64,000 bases of DNA from Clostridiales bacterium (lineage in GTDB: Bacteria; Bacillota; Clostridia; Oscillospirales; CAG-272). Under the pieces are notes generated by a model, which saw nothing but the letters and a program-made list of their open reading frames with translations, had not been told where the DNA came from and made no database searches. The position numbers and the translations under genes were made by a program. Shown one piece after another: positions 26,761 to 35,770 of this stretch. The first letter of the stretch is position 1. Every line of letters starts with the position of its first letter. Location: the NCBI GenBank assembly GCA_012840355.1, contig DULN01000011.1, forward strand, positions 62,001 to 126,000, in the 5' to 3' direction.

Positions 26761-28311
26761 TTATGACTCGACTTTCGTTTTGGCACGCTTATAGTTTTTA
26801 ATTTTCCTCAGCGCCACGTATAGTTTCGGCAGGCGGTTGATAAGGAAGCCCTTCGCCCGGTTCCGCATGGCGGCGTAGCCGTCGTGAAGCTTCACAAGGA
26901 AGCGGTAGGGCACATATTTGCCGGTCACGCATTTGTCGAGTAGCCTCTCATATGGCTTGCCGATTGCCGGCGGCAGCGAAAACGCCCGCCTGTAGCGCTT
27001 GACAAAGAACATAAAGTACGCTTCGATAAACAGCACCTGTTCCTCGGGGAACTGTGGCTGCACGAGCGGCACGCGGCGCTTTGTGTAGTCGCCTTCGGGT
27101 ATAAACCCCGCCTGCTTTGATATATCGTAAAGAGGTGTGCCTTCGTAGGGGTAAAAAATGTTCGGGATAACCCGGTCGCTCTTTATTTTCGCGTTGAGCT
27201 TTATGGTCTTTAGCGCCTTGTGGATGTCCTCATGCGGCAAGCCTATAATGTTATATGTGAGCTGCGTAATGCCGTACTTGTGGAACCACTCGGAGCAGCG
27301 GATTATCATCTCGTCGGTTTGGTAGCGGCGCAAAAGCTTAAAGCGCATTTCTTGGTCGCCGCTCTCGAGCCCCATGTCGATGGTGTAAAAGCCCGCCTCT
27401 TTCATGCGGCGGACGGTGTCCTCGGTGAGGATGTCAAACCGTATGTTCCCCGTGCACGGCAATCCGATTTCCTTTTTGTAAAGCTCGATAAACTTGTCAA
27501 ACCAGTCGGGGAACATGTTGAAAATCGCGTCGCGGAAGTTAATCGTATTGATAAACGGGTACTTCTCAAGCAGCGTCTTGAGGTATAGTATCGAGTTTTC
27601 GGGCGACCTGAAGCGCGCGTAGTGCTTTTTGTTGGGGTAAACTTTGCGGAAGTTGCCGTTGCCGCAGTAGGTGCAGTTGTAAAAGCAGCCGCGGCTCAGC
27701 ACGACGATGGCCGTGCCCACCTTCGAATGCTCGAGATTCGGGTAGTCGAAAAGCTCAAAGTCTGGTATGGGAAGCTCGTCGAGGTTTTCGAGCAGCGGGC
27801 GCACCGGGTTTTTCTTTATCGTACCGTCGGGCAGCTTGAAGTATAGGCTTTGGGTGTCGGTGTAGTCGATCCCGTCGCGCATTTTGTCGCACAGCTCGAG
27901 CTGCGCCAGCTCGCCTTCGCCGACACAGACGCAGTCGACTCCGTCTACCGCGATAACCTCGTCGGGCACTAGCGTGCAGTGGTAGCCGCCGCAGATGATA
28001 AACACGTCGGGGCACGCTTCGCGCGTCCATCTTATATACTCTTTAACGTCGGGGAAAGCCGTGGTGCGCACTGTAAAGCCCACGATGTCAAACTCGCCAA
28101 GCTCACGCAGCTTGCGCTTGTACTCCTCCTCGGAGTAAAGATACAAAAGGTGCATGAGCTTGACCTGGTGCCCAGCGCGTTTGAGCACTGCCGAAATTGA
28201 GGCAAGACCCTCGCTATAGTTTCCGCCGGTGCCCCTGTATTTCTGGTCGCGGTCGGTATAATCAGGGTAGACAAGCAGCACGCGCACGGGCCTACCGTTT
28301 GTGGTTTTCAT
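26761..28311 (-). CDS. B12-binding domain radical SAM protein
   Basis: 516-residue enzyme with an N-terminal Rossmann-like cobalamin-binding domain (RVLLVYPDYTDRDQKYRGTG, ISAVLKRAGHQVKLMHLLYL, DIVGFTVRTTAFPDVKEYI) and a radical SAM barrel with CxxxCxxC in SRGCFYNCTYCGNGNFRKVY (about residue 210) followed by GLESGDQEMRFKLLRR. Class B radical SAM enzymes commonly methylate unreactive carbon or phosphorus; the substrate here is unknown. The C-terminal 110 residues are basic and helical. Paired with a ferredoxin downstream and expressed from its own promoter; no biosynthetic neighbours hint at a product. Confidence 0.88.
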   Translation of the reverse strand: MKTTNGRPVRVLLVYPDYTDRDQKYRGTGGNYSEGLASISAVLKRAGHQVKLMHLLYLYSEEEYKRKLRELGEFDIVGFTVRTTAFPDVKEYIRWTREACPDVFIICGGYHCTLVPDEVIAVDGVDCVCVGEGELAQLELCDKMRDGIDYTDTQSLYFKLPDGTIKKNPVRPLLENLDELPIPDFELFDYPNLEHSKVGTAIVVLSRGCFYNCTYCGNGNFRKVYPNKKHYARFRSPENSILYLKTLLEKYPFINTINFRDAIFNMFPDWFDKFIELYKKEIGLPCTGNIRFDILTEDTVRRMKEAGFYTIDMGLESGDQEMRFKLLRRYQTDEMIIRCSEWFHKYGITQLTYNIIGLPHEDIHKALKTIKLNAKIKSDRVIPNIFYPYEGTPLYDISKQAGFIPEGDYTKRRVPLVQPQFPEEQVLFIEAYFMFFVKRYRRAFSLPPAIGKPYERLLDKCVTGKYVPYRFLVKLHDGYAAMRNRAKGFLINRLPKLYVALRKIKNYKRAKTKVES

Positions 28312-28357
28312 CTATCTTTCGTTGTCCTCGTTTTTGTATTAGTCTTTCGCTTTAATT

Positions 28358-28386
28358 ATGATACCATCAAACGCAGTTTAAATCAA
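28358..28386 (-). promoter_or_regulatory. Promoter of the radical SAM-ferredoxin pair
   Basis: Minus-strand TTGATT (28386-28381), 17-bp spacer, TATCAT (28363-28358), about 47 bp before the start codon. Confidence 0.7.
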
Positions 28387-28401
28387 TACTCGAAATTGTT
28401 A

Positions 28402-28433
28402 GTGGGAACTTTTTGAAAAAAAAAGTTCCCCAT
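28402..28433 (+). repeat. GGGAAACTTTT-type inverted repeat, copy 2
   Basis: GGGAACTTTTT (28404-28414) and AAAAAGTTCCC (28420-28430), 11 perfect base pairs. It lies between the divergent radical SAM and polA genes, so it cannot be terminating either of them, which argues that the family is a mobile or structural repeat rather than only a terminator. Confidence 0.7.
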
Positions 28434-28608
28434 CGCGCCAAGCTAATGTAAAATATTAATGAAGAAACATTTAACAGTTATGTTGAAAAATGCTCGTTAC
28501 TGAGTCATATTTGAGGGATACAATATAATCTGCGGTAAACTGTCGCAGGCATAAAAGATGCCGCGGCGGCAAAATAATTTCGATTTTAAACCGGGGTGAA
28601 AGACACTG

Positions 28609-31137
28609 ATGGATACCAAAAAGACCCTGCTTGTGGTTGACGGTAACAGCCTGCTCAACCGCGCGTTTTATGCTATAAAGCCGCTAACAAACTCCGCAGG
28701 GCTTTACACTCACGCAGTATACGGCTTTACGACCTCGTTGCTAAAGCACCTCGAGACATATAAGCCAAACTACGCCGTCGCGGCGTTCGACACATCAGCG
28801 CCAACTTTCAGGCACCAGCTTTACGACGGTTACAAAGCCACGCGCAAAGGCATGCCCGACGAGCTGGCGGTGCAGCTGCCATACGCGAAAAGGGTAGCCG
28901 AGGCGCTGGGATATAAAATATGCGAGCTGCCCGGCTGGGAAGCCGACGACATACTCGGCACGCTCGCAAAAGAGGTGGAGCGATACCCGGAGTTTACCGT
29001 CCTTCTTGCGACAGGCGACCGCGACGCGATGCAGCTTATAAGTGAAAACGTCAAAGTCTTATACGCCAAGACACGCGAGACGGTAGTATACGACCGCGAG
29101 CGCTTTATCTCCGATTATGGCGTTCCGCCCGAGCATTACGTCGACGCGAAAGCGCTGATGGGCGATACCTCCGACAACATTCCGGGCGTCAAAGGTATAG
29201 GCGAGAAGACCGCGGCGAAGCTCATCGCAGCATACGGCACGCTCGAGAACCTTTACTCGAAGCTACCGGTACCCGAAGTTTCGGCAAGCGTCAACCAAAA
29301 ACTTGCCGAGGGCAAAGAGTCGGCATTCATCTCGCGCCGGCTTGCGCAAATCTCGAGCGACGCGCCGTTGCCATTTAGTCTGGAAGAGGCAAAATACGAA
29401 GGCTACAAAAAGCCAGAGCTGCTCGCGCTTTTTTCCGAGCTTGAGTTTACAAGCCTAATCGACAAACTAGGCCTCCGCGGGGAAATTGCGGTAGAATCCG
29501 CGGCGGAACCGGCGCCTGTAGCATTAGCGGAGCCGAAGGCGCTTTCGGGCGCAGAGTTTGCCGGGCTCGACCGCGAAAAGGTTTGGACGGTAGAGCTGTT
29601 GGAAGGCACCGTATACGCCTGCGCGGGCGACGAGCTTTACGCCTGCCCCGCGGCGGAGTCGGCAGGCTTTTTCGCTTCCCACAAAATCAGCGCGCATGAT
29701 ACCAAAGCGCTGCGACACGCGCTTTTAAGATATGGCATAACCGAGCTTTGCCCCGTTTTCGACACTCTGCTTGCGGCATATGTCGTCGACTCCGGCGCAA
29801 ACTCGTATGACCTTGTGAAACTCTCCGACCGCTACCTCGGCGGCATGACCGCATCCGCACGGGCGTGCGCCGTCGCCGACCGGCTGCGCGAGCCGCTATC
29901 CCGCGCGCTTGCCGAAAGCGGGCAGGAAAAGCTGTTTTACGAAATAGAGCTGCCGCTAGCCGAGGTGCTCTACCGCATGGAGCGCGCGGGATTTAAAATC
30001 GACCGGCAAGGTATCGCCGAGTTTTCAAAGCAGCTTTCCGAGATGGCAGACGCCTATGCTCGCGCGATATACGACATGGTTGGCTACGAGTTCAACCTCA
30101 ACTCGCCAAAGCAGCTCGGCGAAGTATTGTTTGAAAAGCTAGGACTGCCTTCGGGCAAAAAGACAAAGACCGGCTGGTCAACCGACGCCGAAACGCTCGA
30201 GCGGCTGCGCCCGTATTCCGAAGTAGTAAGCTGCCTGCTTGAATACCGGCATGTCACAAAGCTGCGCTCGACCTACACCGAGGGCCTGCTCGCCGTCGCG
30301 GACGAGCGCGGGCGTGTGCACACTAGCTTCAAACAGACAGTCGCAGCGACCGGCAGGCTGTCTTCTACCGAGCCGAACCTGCAGAATATCCCCGTGCGCT
30401 CGGAGCTTGGGCGCGAGCTGCGAAGGTTTTTCGTGCCCGAGGACGGATATGTGCTTGTCGGCGCGGACTACTCGCAAATAGAATTACGGCTGCTCGCCGA
30501 CATATCAGGCGACGAGAACATGATCGGCGCCTTCTTGCGCGGCGACGACATCCACACGATTACCGCCTCCCAGGTGTTCGGCGTGCCGGCGGATGCGGTG
30601 ACGCCCGAGATGCGCAAGCGTGCCAAAGCCGTCAATTTCGGCATAGTTTATGGCATAAGCGATTTTTCACTTGCTCAGGACCTTCACATCAGCCGTAAGG
30701 AAGCGGCTGCTTATATAGAGAGCTATTTCCGCACCTATCCTAAAGTGCGTGAGTACCTAGACCGCACCGTCGCGCTCGCACACCAGCAGGGGTATGTCGC
30801 AACGCGCTGGGGCAGGCGCAGGTATATACCTGAGCTTGCCGCAAAAAAGAAGCAACTCGTCGCGTTCGGAGAGCGGGTGGCGATGAACAGCCCGATCCAA
30901 GGCGAGGCGGCGGACATTATAAAGCGCGCGATGATAGACGTCGACCGCGCCCTGAGGGAAGAGGGGCTCGACTCGCGGCTGATACTCCAAGTGCACGACG
31001 AGCTGCTCGTCGAGGCGCATGAAAGCTGCGCGCAGCGCGCCGCCGAAATCCTGCGGGACAAAATGGAGCACGCGGCAAACCTCACCGTCCCGCTGGTCGC
31101 CGAAACCGCGATGGGCAAAACCTGGTACGATGTATAG
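28609..31137 (+). CDS. polA: DNA polymerase I
   Basis: 842-residue family A polymerase for gap filling and primer removal. Residues 1-290 are the 5' nuclease (LLVVDGNSLLNRAFYAI, ATGDRDAMQLIS, GDTSDNIPGVKGIGEKTAAK). Residues 310-465 correspond to the 3'-5' exonuclease fold but lack its acidic motifs: the first reads VWTVELLEGTVY with no DxE. Residues 470-842 are the polymerase: GADYSQIELRLLADISGDE, KRAKAVNFGIVYGIS and LQVHDELLVEA. So it is probably non-proofreading, as in Bacillus. The ATG at 28609 follows GGGGTGA. A TATAAT at 28524 without a good -35 box may be its promoter. Confidence 0.95.
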   Translation: MDTKKTLLVVDGNSLLNRAFYAIKPLTNSAGLYTHAVYGFTTSLLKHLETYKPNYAVAAFDTSAPTFRHQLYDGYKATRKGMPDELAVQLPYAKRVAEALGYKICELPGWEADDILGTLAKEVERYPEFTVLLATGDRDAMQLISENVKVLYAKTRETVVYDRERFISDYGVPPEHYVDAKALMGDTSDNIPGVKGIGEKTAAKLIAAYGTLENLYSKLPVPEVSASVNQKLAEGKESAFISRRLAQISSDAPLPFSLEEAKYEGYKKPELLALFSELEFTSLIDKLGLRGEIAVESAAEPAPVALAEPKALSGAEFAGLDREKVWTVELLEGTVYACAGDELYACPAAESAGFFASHKISAHDTKALRHALLRYGITELCPVFDTLLAAYVVDSGANSYDLVKLSDRYLGGMTASARACAVADRLREPLSRALAESGQEKLFYEIELPLAEVLYRMERAGFKIDRQGIAEFSKQLSEMADAYARAIYDMVGYEFNLNSPKQLGEVLFEKLGLPSGKKTKTGWSTDAETLERLRPYSEVVSCLLEYRHVTKLRSTYTEGLLAVADERGRVHTSFKQTVAATGRLSSTEPNLQNIPVRSELGRELRRFFVPEDGYVLVGADYSQIELRLLADISGDENMIGAFLRGDDIHTITASQVFGVPADAVTPEMRKRAKAVNFGIVYGISDFSLAQDLHISRKEAAAYIESYFRTYPKVREYLDRTVALAHQQGYVATRWGRRRYIPELAAKKKQLVAFGERVAMNSPIQGEAADIIKRAMIDVDRALREEGLDSRLILQVHDELLVEAHESCAQRAAEILRDKMEHAANLTVPLVAETAMGKTWYDV

Positions 31138-31222
31138 ACTGCGGCGCAAGAGGCGCGAAATTTGACGAGCTAAAATGCATACAGGAGCTGGAAACGTTTG
31201 CCGCTGGCTTGCATATTGTTTC

Positions 31223-31251
31223 TTGACAATAGCAGAAGGCGGGAGTACAAT
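31223..31251 (+). promoter_or_regulatory. Promoter before the DUF1934 gene
   Basis: TTGACA (31223-31228), 17-bp spacer, TACAAT (31246-31251). The predicted transcript would begin around 31258, only a few bases before the ATG at 31261. Confidence 0.75.
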
Positions 31252-31260
31252 ATAGCTATT

Positions 31261-31833
31261 ATGAAAAATAGTAAAAATATAAATAGAAATAAGGGCATGC
31301 CGAAAGGCATCCCCGTCCGCGTAAGCATAACGTCGCAAATCCGCGACCTTACGCCGGACGAAGACGATATGGATATGCCGCCGGGCTTCGACGGCGAGGA
31401 GCAGGCTCCCGACGTCGAGGTGATAGAATATAAAACCGACGGCGTATTGTCAGACGACGGCGAGACGGTTTCGCTGACCTACAGCGAAGTCGAGGAGCTA
31501 GGCTTTGAGCAGTCGAGCACGACGCTCTCGTTCTCGCGCAAAAAGCCCGGCACCGTTACGATGGTGCGTACTGGAAGCGGCGCGACAGCCTGCAGGTTCA
31601 GCGAAGACGAACGCCGCCAGCACTGCATCTATAACACCGGGTATATGCCAATCGAGCTTATCATAAACACGCACACGGTCGAAAACGAGTACAAAAACCA
31701 GTCCGGGCGCATCGCGCTCGATTATACCGTCGAGCTGCGGGGACTGACGACCGAGCGCAACCGTCTGGAGATAGATTATAAGCCGATCGCCGAAAGAGCG
31801 TCCGAGCTTTCGGACGCCCCGCCGGAGCTATGA
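31261..31833 (+). CDS. DUF1934 domain-containing protein (YwiB-like)
   Basis: Protein of 190 residues, mostly a DUF1934 beta-barrel of the lipocalin-like type: GIPVRVSITSQIRDLT, DGETVSLTYSEVEELG, STTLSFSRKKPGTVTMVRTG and RIALDYTVELRGLT. Function unknown; in Firmicutes it is often near argS or rpoE genes, here it precedes holA. Start is ambiguous: ATG at 31261 is three bases from the predicted transcription start (nearly leaderless), while ATG at 31297 fits the usual family N-terminus but has no proper Shine-Dalgarno spacing. Its TGA overlaps the holA ATG (ATGA). Confidence 0.82.
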   Translation: MKNSKNINRNKGMPKGIPVRVSITSQIRDLTPDEDDMDMPPGFDGEEQAPDVEVIEYKTDGVLSDDGETVSLTYSEVEELGFEQSSTTLSFSRKKPGTVTMVRTGSGATACRFSEDERRQHCIYNTGYMPIELIINTHTVENEYKNQSGRIALDYTVELRGLTTERNRLEIDYKPIAERASELSDAPPEL

Positions 31834-32909
31834 GAGGCTTAGGTGGCGCGGGCGCGAAAGCGCGGCAGGGCGCTGCGGCAAACCCGGTTTTGACCCCCTC
31901 AGAGTTTGACCGCGCGATAAAAAAGGGGGCCGAAGGCGCATACTTTTTTTTCGGTGAGGAGGAATACCTCGCCCGAGCTTATGCCGAAAGGCTTAAAAAG
32001 GCGGTCTGCGGCTCAGGCGGCGCCGAAAGCATCGACCGCACAGTGCTGGACGACGAATCGTACTCGCCAAGCCGGCTGGCGGACGAGATACGCCTTTTGC
32101 CGATGGCGTCCGAAAAGCGGCTTGTCGAAGTTAGGTGGGTTGATTTTTCGCGCGCCGAATCAGTGGAAGGGCTTTGCTCGGCGCTTGCCGAGGTCAGGGA
32201 CTGCCCGCAAACGGTGGTGCTAGTCAACGCAACAGGCGGGCTGTTTGACGGCGGGGACGAGAAAAGGCCGTCGAAGGCGCTGCAAGCCGTTTCCGAAGTC
32301 GCCACGCCGGTCAGGATGGCGCGTGAGACGCCGGCGCGCCTTGCCGCATGGGCGGCAAGGCATTTTGCGGCGGAGGGCGTCGAGGCGCCGCGCGAAGTCT
32401 GCGATGAGCTTGTCGCGTTTGTCGGGCGCGACATGACGACTCTCGCCGGCGAGATAGAAAAGCTTTCGGCGTATGCCCTCGCGCATGGTAGAAAGGCAGT
32501 CACAAGCGACGACATCCGAAAGGTCTGCACGGGCACGGTGGAGCTCGACTCGTTCGCGCTCGCGAATGCCGTCCTGCGAGGCGACACCGACGCGGCGATG
32601 CGCGCGCTTTGCGAGCTGCTCGCGCGGCGCGAGCGGCCGGAAGCCCTGCTTGCCCAGATTACAAGGGTGTTTTGCGACCTTTATGCGGTAAAGACTTGCC
32701 TTGACGCCGGCATGGACAAACGCGCCATAGCATCTGAGCTCGGCATGCACGAGTACCGCGTGGGGCTTTATATTTCGGCATGCGCGAACCGCGGGGCCGA
32801 ATCGCTTGCGCGCGCCGTTGAGAAATGCTTGAGGGCGGACGTTTTGCTCAAAAGCACGCCAATCCCGGGCGAAGTGATACTTGCCCGGCTTGCGGCGTCA
32901 AAGTTGTAA
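31830..32909 (+). CDS. holA: DNA polymerase III subunit delta
   Basis: 359-residue clamp-loader subunit that opens the beta sliding clamp. The N-terminal AAA+-like domain begins after a short extension (FDRAIKKGAEGAYFFFGEEEYLAR), with LADEIRLLPMASEKRLVEVR, and the middle and C-terminal helical domains show FVGRDMTTLAGEIEKLSAYA and LDSFALANAVLRGDTDAAMRAL. As usual for delta, Walker motifs are absent. It begins inside the DUF1934 stop (ATGA overlap). Followed 24 bp later by a membrane protein gene, so a DUF1934-holA-membrane-Toprim-gtrA run seems to be one operon. Confidence 0.88.
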   Translation: MRGLGGAGAKARQGAAANPVLTPSEFDRAIKKGAEGAYFFFGEEEYLARAYAERLKKAVCGSGGAESIDRTVLDDESYSPSRLADEIRLLPMASEKRLVEVRWVDFSRAESVEGLCSALAEVRDCPQTVVLVNATGGLFDGGDEKRPSKALQAVSEVATPVRMARETPARLAAWAARHFAAEGVEAPREVCDELVAFVGRDMTTLAGEIEKLSAYALAHGRKAVTSDDIRKVCTGTVELDSFALANAVLRGDTDAAMRALCELLARRERPEALLAQITRVFCDLYAVKTCLDAGMDKRAIASELGMHEYRVGLYISACANRGAESLARAVEKCLRADVLLKSTPIPGEVILARLAASKL

Positions 32910-32933
32910 GTTATGCTAGGGAGGAATGCCGCC

Positions 32934-33596
32934 GTGGATGAAAGGGAAAAAGCCCAAGACACAAAAGCAGAGGTTACCCAGAGCGAAAGCCATGATAAGA
33001 AGAAGTACGACATAAAAGGCGGGATTGCCGGCAGGGCCCGGCAGATACTCCTAACCGCTTTAGTCTTAGCGGTATCGGCGGTGGGCGCGCTTATAACGCT
33101 GTCCGCCGGGCTGAGCGGCGTCGAGGCGAAAAGCAGCGGTTTGGCGGTATTTTTCGGCGTGATCTCGCTTTTGGGCTGGATTGCCCTTGTCGCGCTATCG
33201 GTGAAAAACAAGGACAGGGCTGAGTCGGTGATACTCTGCGTCATCTTCATACTCAACATCGTGGGCTTTATGGGGATGATGCTTTGGAGTGCGGGCACCG
33301 AAAGCGAGGCGCTGCAGGAGGGGGCGGCAGTCGCCGCTTCGTTTGCACCGGTGATAATATGCGCGCTTATTGCTTTGCCCTATTTCGCCGCGTACCCGCT
33401 GTTTGAGGCGGTGGGGCTATCGCCCATAGGCTGCATGGCGATAATTTCGATAGCGGTTGTGGGCATAAGCGCTTGGAACTATTTCAGGCTGCTTGAGAAA
33501 AAGAAGAAAGACGAAATCGACAACAGCAAGATAGGCTATATTTTCAGCTATTTTGACGGCAGTGAAGGCAAAGACAAAAGAAATGACAGATGGTGA
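32934..33596 (+). CDS. Membrane protein of unknown function
   Basis: 220-residue protein with a charged cytoplasmic N-terminus rich in K, E and D (about 30 residues) and about five to six membrane segments, for example ILLTALVLAVSAVGALITLS, GLAVFFGVISLLGWIALVA and VILCVIFILNIVGFMGMML, ending in a KKKKDE-rich tail. No family recognised. A GTG start at 32934 is chosen because GGGAGG lies 9 nt upstream; an in-frame ATG at 32913 lies before that site. The end overlaps the Toprim gene by 14 bp. Confidence 0.65.
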   Translation: MDEREKAQDTKAEVTQSESHDKKKYDIKGGIAGRARQILLTALVLAVSAVGALITLSAGLSGVEAKSSGLAVFFGVISLLGWIALVALSVKNKDRAESVILCVIFILNIVGFMGMMLWSAGTESEALQEGAAVAASFAPVIICALIALPYFAAYPLFEAVGLSPIGCMAIISIAVVGISAWNYFRLLEKKKKDEIDNSKIGYIFSYFDGSEGKDKRNDRW

Positions 33597-34224
33597 ACCC
33601 CAGTTGCATACTGGAAAGCTAAAAATAAACCGCCCCGTGATAGTGGAGGGGCTTTACGATAAAATCAAGCTCGACTCGATAATCGACGCGCCGATAATAG
33701 TGACCGACGGGTTTTGCATATTCAGGGAGCACGAGAAGGTATCGCTCATCCGCCGCGCGGCGGAGAGGAGCGGCGTCATAGTGCTCACCGACAGCGACCC
33801 TGCGGGCATGGTGATTCGGAACTTTATAAACTCGATTTTGCCGAAAGAAAAAATAACACACCTATACATACCCGAGCTGCCCGGGCGCGAGCGGCGCAAG
33901 AAGGTCGGCTCAAAGTCGGGGCTGTTAGGAGTCGAGGGTATGGAGGCGGATTTTTTGCGCGGGCTGTTTTTGCCGTATTCGGAGGGAGTGTCGGACGGCA
34001 AGGCTGCGCGCGGGGGAATAACGAAGCTTGATTTTTACCTCGACGGGTTGTCCGGCAGGGAAGGCAGCGCCGAGCGCCGGCGCGCGCTGGCGAGGGCGTG
34101 CGGGCTGCCCTCAAGCCTTTCGTCGGCGGCGCTGCTCGCCGCGCTCAATATGCTTTACACCCGTGAGGAATACAAAGGATTGCTAAATGAAAAGCTTGGC
34201 ATACCGCACGCGGGAACTATATAA
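33583..34224 (+). CDS. Toprim/DUF4093 protein, ribonuclease M5-like
   Basis: 213-residue protein whose first 110 residues are a Toprim domain: the glutamate in RPVIVEGLYDKIKL and the DxD in VIVLTDSDPAGMVIRNFI. This layout and KSGLLGVEGME parallel RNase M5 (RnmV), which matures 5S rRNA in low-GC Gram-positives, and the C-terminal part resembles DUF4093. It is somewhat diverged from B. subtilis RnmV, so it may be a paralogue with another RNA or DNA target. An ATG at 33583 is used; the site has no clear Shine-Dalgarno and probably relies on coupling with the upstream gene. The 3' end overlaps gtrA by 38 bp. Confidence 0.72.
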   Translation: MTDGEPQLHTGKLKINRPVIVEGLYDKIKLDSIIDAPIIVTDGFCIFREHEKVSLIRRAAERSGVIVLTDSDPAGMVIRNFINSILPKEKITHLYIPELPGRERRKKVGSKSGLLGVEGMEADFLRGLFLPYSEGVSDGKAARGGITKLDFYLDGLSGREGSAERRRALARACGLPSSLSSAALLAALNMLYTREEYKGLLNEKLGIPHAGTI

Positions 34225-34615
34225 TAAATACCGCGAGCTAATTTTATACGTCTTCTTCGGAGCGCTTACCACAGGCGTCGATTTCGGATCGTATTGGGCG
34301 CTTACAAGACTGTGCGGCGCCGGCGAGACCGTATCCCAAGCTATATCGGTCGCTCTGGCGATAGTTTTTGCATATGTGGTCAACAAGATTTGGGTGTTCT
34401 CCGACCGCCGGACGGGGTTTTGGGAGGTCGCAAAGCAGTTTATATCTTTCGCCTCGATGCGCATTATCTCGGGTGCGTTTCAGGTTGGCTGCGTCTGGCT
34501 TTTTGTCGAGCGCATGGGGCTATATGATATGGCGGTAAAGCTTGTCGCCGCGGTAGTGGTAGTGCTCTCAAATTATGTTTTCAGCAAGCTTTTTATTTTT
34601 GCGGGAAAAAAATAA
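34187..34615 (+). CDS. GtrA-family membrane protein
   Basis: 142-residue protein with four membrane helices: ELILYVFFGALTTGVDFGSYWAL, AISVALAIVFAYVVNKIWVF, ISGAFQVGCVWLFVERMG and KLVAAVVVVLSNYVFSKLFIF. The VNKxWVF and NYxxSKxFIF patterns mark GtrA, thought to move undecaprenyl-linked sugars across the membrane for surface glycan decoration. It starts inside the Toprim gene. A TCCCGCAG/CTGCGGGA hairpin follows at 34616-34634, lacking a T run. Confidence 0.85.
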   Translation: MKSLAYRTRELYNKYRELILYVFFGALTTGVDFGSYWALTRLCGAGETVSQAISVALAIVFAYVVNKIWVFSDRRTGFWEVAKQFISFASMRIISGAFQVGCVWLFVERMGLYDMAVKLVAAVVVVLSNYVFSKLFIFAGKK

Positions 34616-34655
34616 TCCCGCAGCCGCTGCGGGAAAAATAGATCGGGGGATAATA

Positions 34656-35717
34656 ATGTCAAAGGTCAGGGTTGGAATCATAGGCACCGGCGGAATTAGC
34701 CATTTTCATATGCACGGCTACCTAGCCCAGGCTGAAAACTGCGAAGTTGTGGCCGCGTGCGATATAAACGAGCCGAAGCTTAAGGCGTTCGGCGAAAAGT
34801 ACGGCATTAAAAACCTTTACACGGACTACAATGAGATGCTCGCCAAAGAAAGGCTCGACGCAGTGTCGGTCACTACCTGGAACTCGGTGCATTGCCCGGC
34901 GACGGTCGCGGCGCTGAATGCCGGCGTAAGCGTCCTGTGCGAAAAGCCGATGGCGATGAACACCGAAGAGGCGCTGCGGATGGAAGAAGCGGCGAAAAAG
35001 AACGGCAAAGTGCTGCAGATTGGCTTTGTGCGCAGGTTCGGCATGGACACAGCCGCAGCAAAGGACTTTATCGACAGCGGCGCGGCAGGCGATATCTACT
35101 TTGCCGAGGTTTCATACCTGCGCCGCAACGGCTGCCCGGGCGGCTGGTTCGGCGACAAGCGCTACTCGGGCGGCGGCCCGCTTATTGACCTCGGCGTGCA
35201 TGTCATGGACCTCGCCCGCTACCTTGCCGGCAGGCCCAAGCCCGTCGCGGCGTATGGTTTCACTTTCAGCAACATCGGGCCGGGTGGCGGCAGCGCGGAG
35301 AAAGCGTGGACGATTGAGGTCTCCGGAGAGTTCGAGCACAACGTCGAGGACTTCGCGACCGGGTTTATCAGGTTTGACAACGGGTTTGTAATGCATGTCT
35401 CGGCATCGTTTGTGCTCAACATCAAGGAAGACTATGGCGACGTTGTGCTTTTCGGTACCAAAGCGGGTATAAAGCTTGGCAACCCCAGCGAGTATTATAC
35501 CTCCGACGGCAAAAACGGCGTGCTCGACGGAGAAAAGTACAATAAGCCCTCGGGCTTTACGGAAATTTTCGACTACGAGGTCGCCCACTTTGTCGACTGC
35601 GTTAAAAACGGCACGCCCTGCATCGCGCCGGCTGAGGACGGCGTCATGCTCATGCGCATGATCGACGCCATATACGAGTCTGCCCGCACCGGCAAAGAGG
35701 CAGTAATAAAGTACTAA
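34656..35717 (+). CDS. Gfo/Idh/MocA family oxidoreductase
   Basis: 353-residue NAD(P)-dependent dehydrogenase. N-terminal Rossmann VRVGIIGTGGISHFHMHGYL, family motif AGVSVLCEKPMAMNTEEALR (the EKP lysine is catalytic) at about residue 95, and substrate-domain signature GGGPLIDLGVHVMDLARYL (about 170-188) that positions the catalytic His/Asp region. Substrate is a sugar or polyol. The ATG at 34656 follows GGGGGAT. Downstream is a terminator shared with the convergent DegT operon, which encodes aminosugar-type enzymes: oxidation to a keto-sugar followed by DegT transamination is a common pairing, so cooperation is plausible. Confidence 0.9.
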   Translation: MSKVRVGIIGTGGISHFHMHGYLAQAENCEVVAACDINEPKLKAFGEKYGIKNLYTDYNEMLAKERLDAVSVTTWNSVHCPATVAALNAGVSVLCEKPMAMNTEEALRMEEAAKKNGKVLQIGFVRRFGMDTAAAKDFIDSGAAGDIYFAEVSYLRRNGCPGGWFGDKRYSGGGPLIDLGVHVMDLARYLAGRPKPVAAYGFTFSNIGPGGGSAEKAWTIEVSGEFEHNVEDFATGFIRFDNGFVMHVSASFVLNIKEDYGDVVLFGTKAGIKLGNPSEYYTSDGKNGVLDGEKYNKPSGFTEIFDYEVAHFVDCVKNGTPCIAPAEDGVMLMRMIDAIYESARTGKEAVIKY

Positions 35718-35770
35718 TAGAACATAATAGCCCCGCGCCCTGCAGATATGCCAGGATAGCGGGGCAACTT

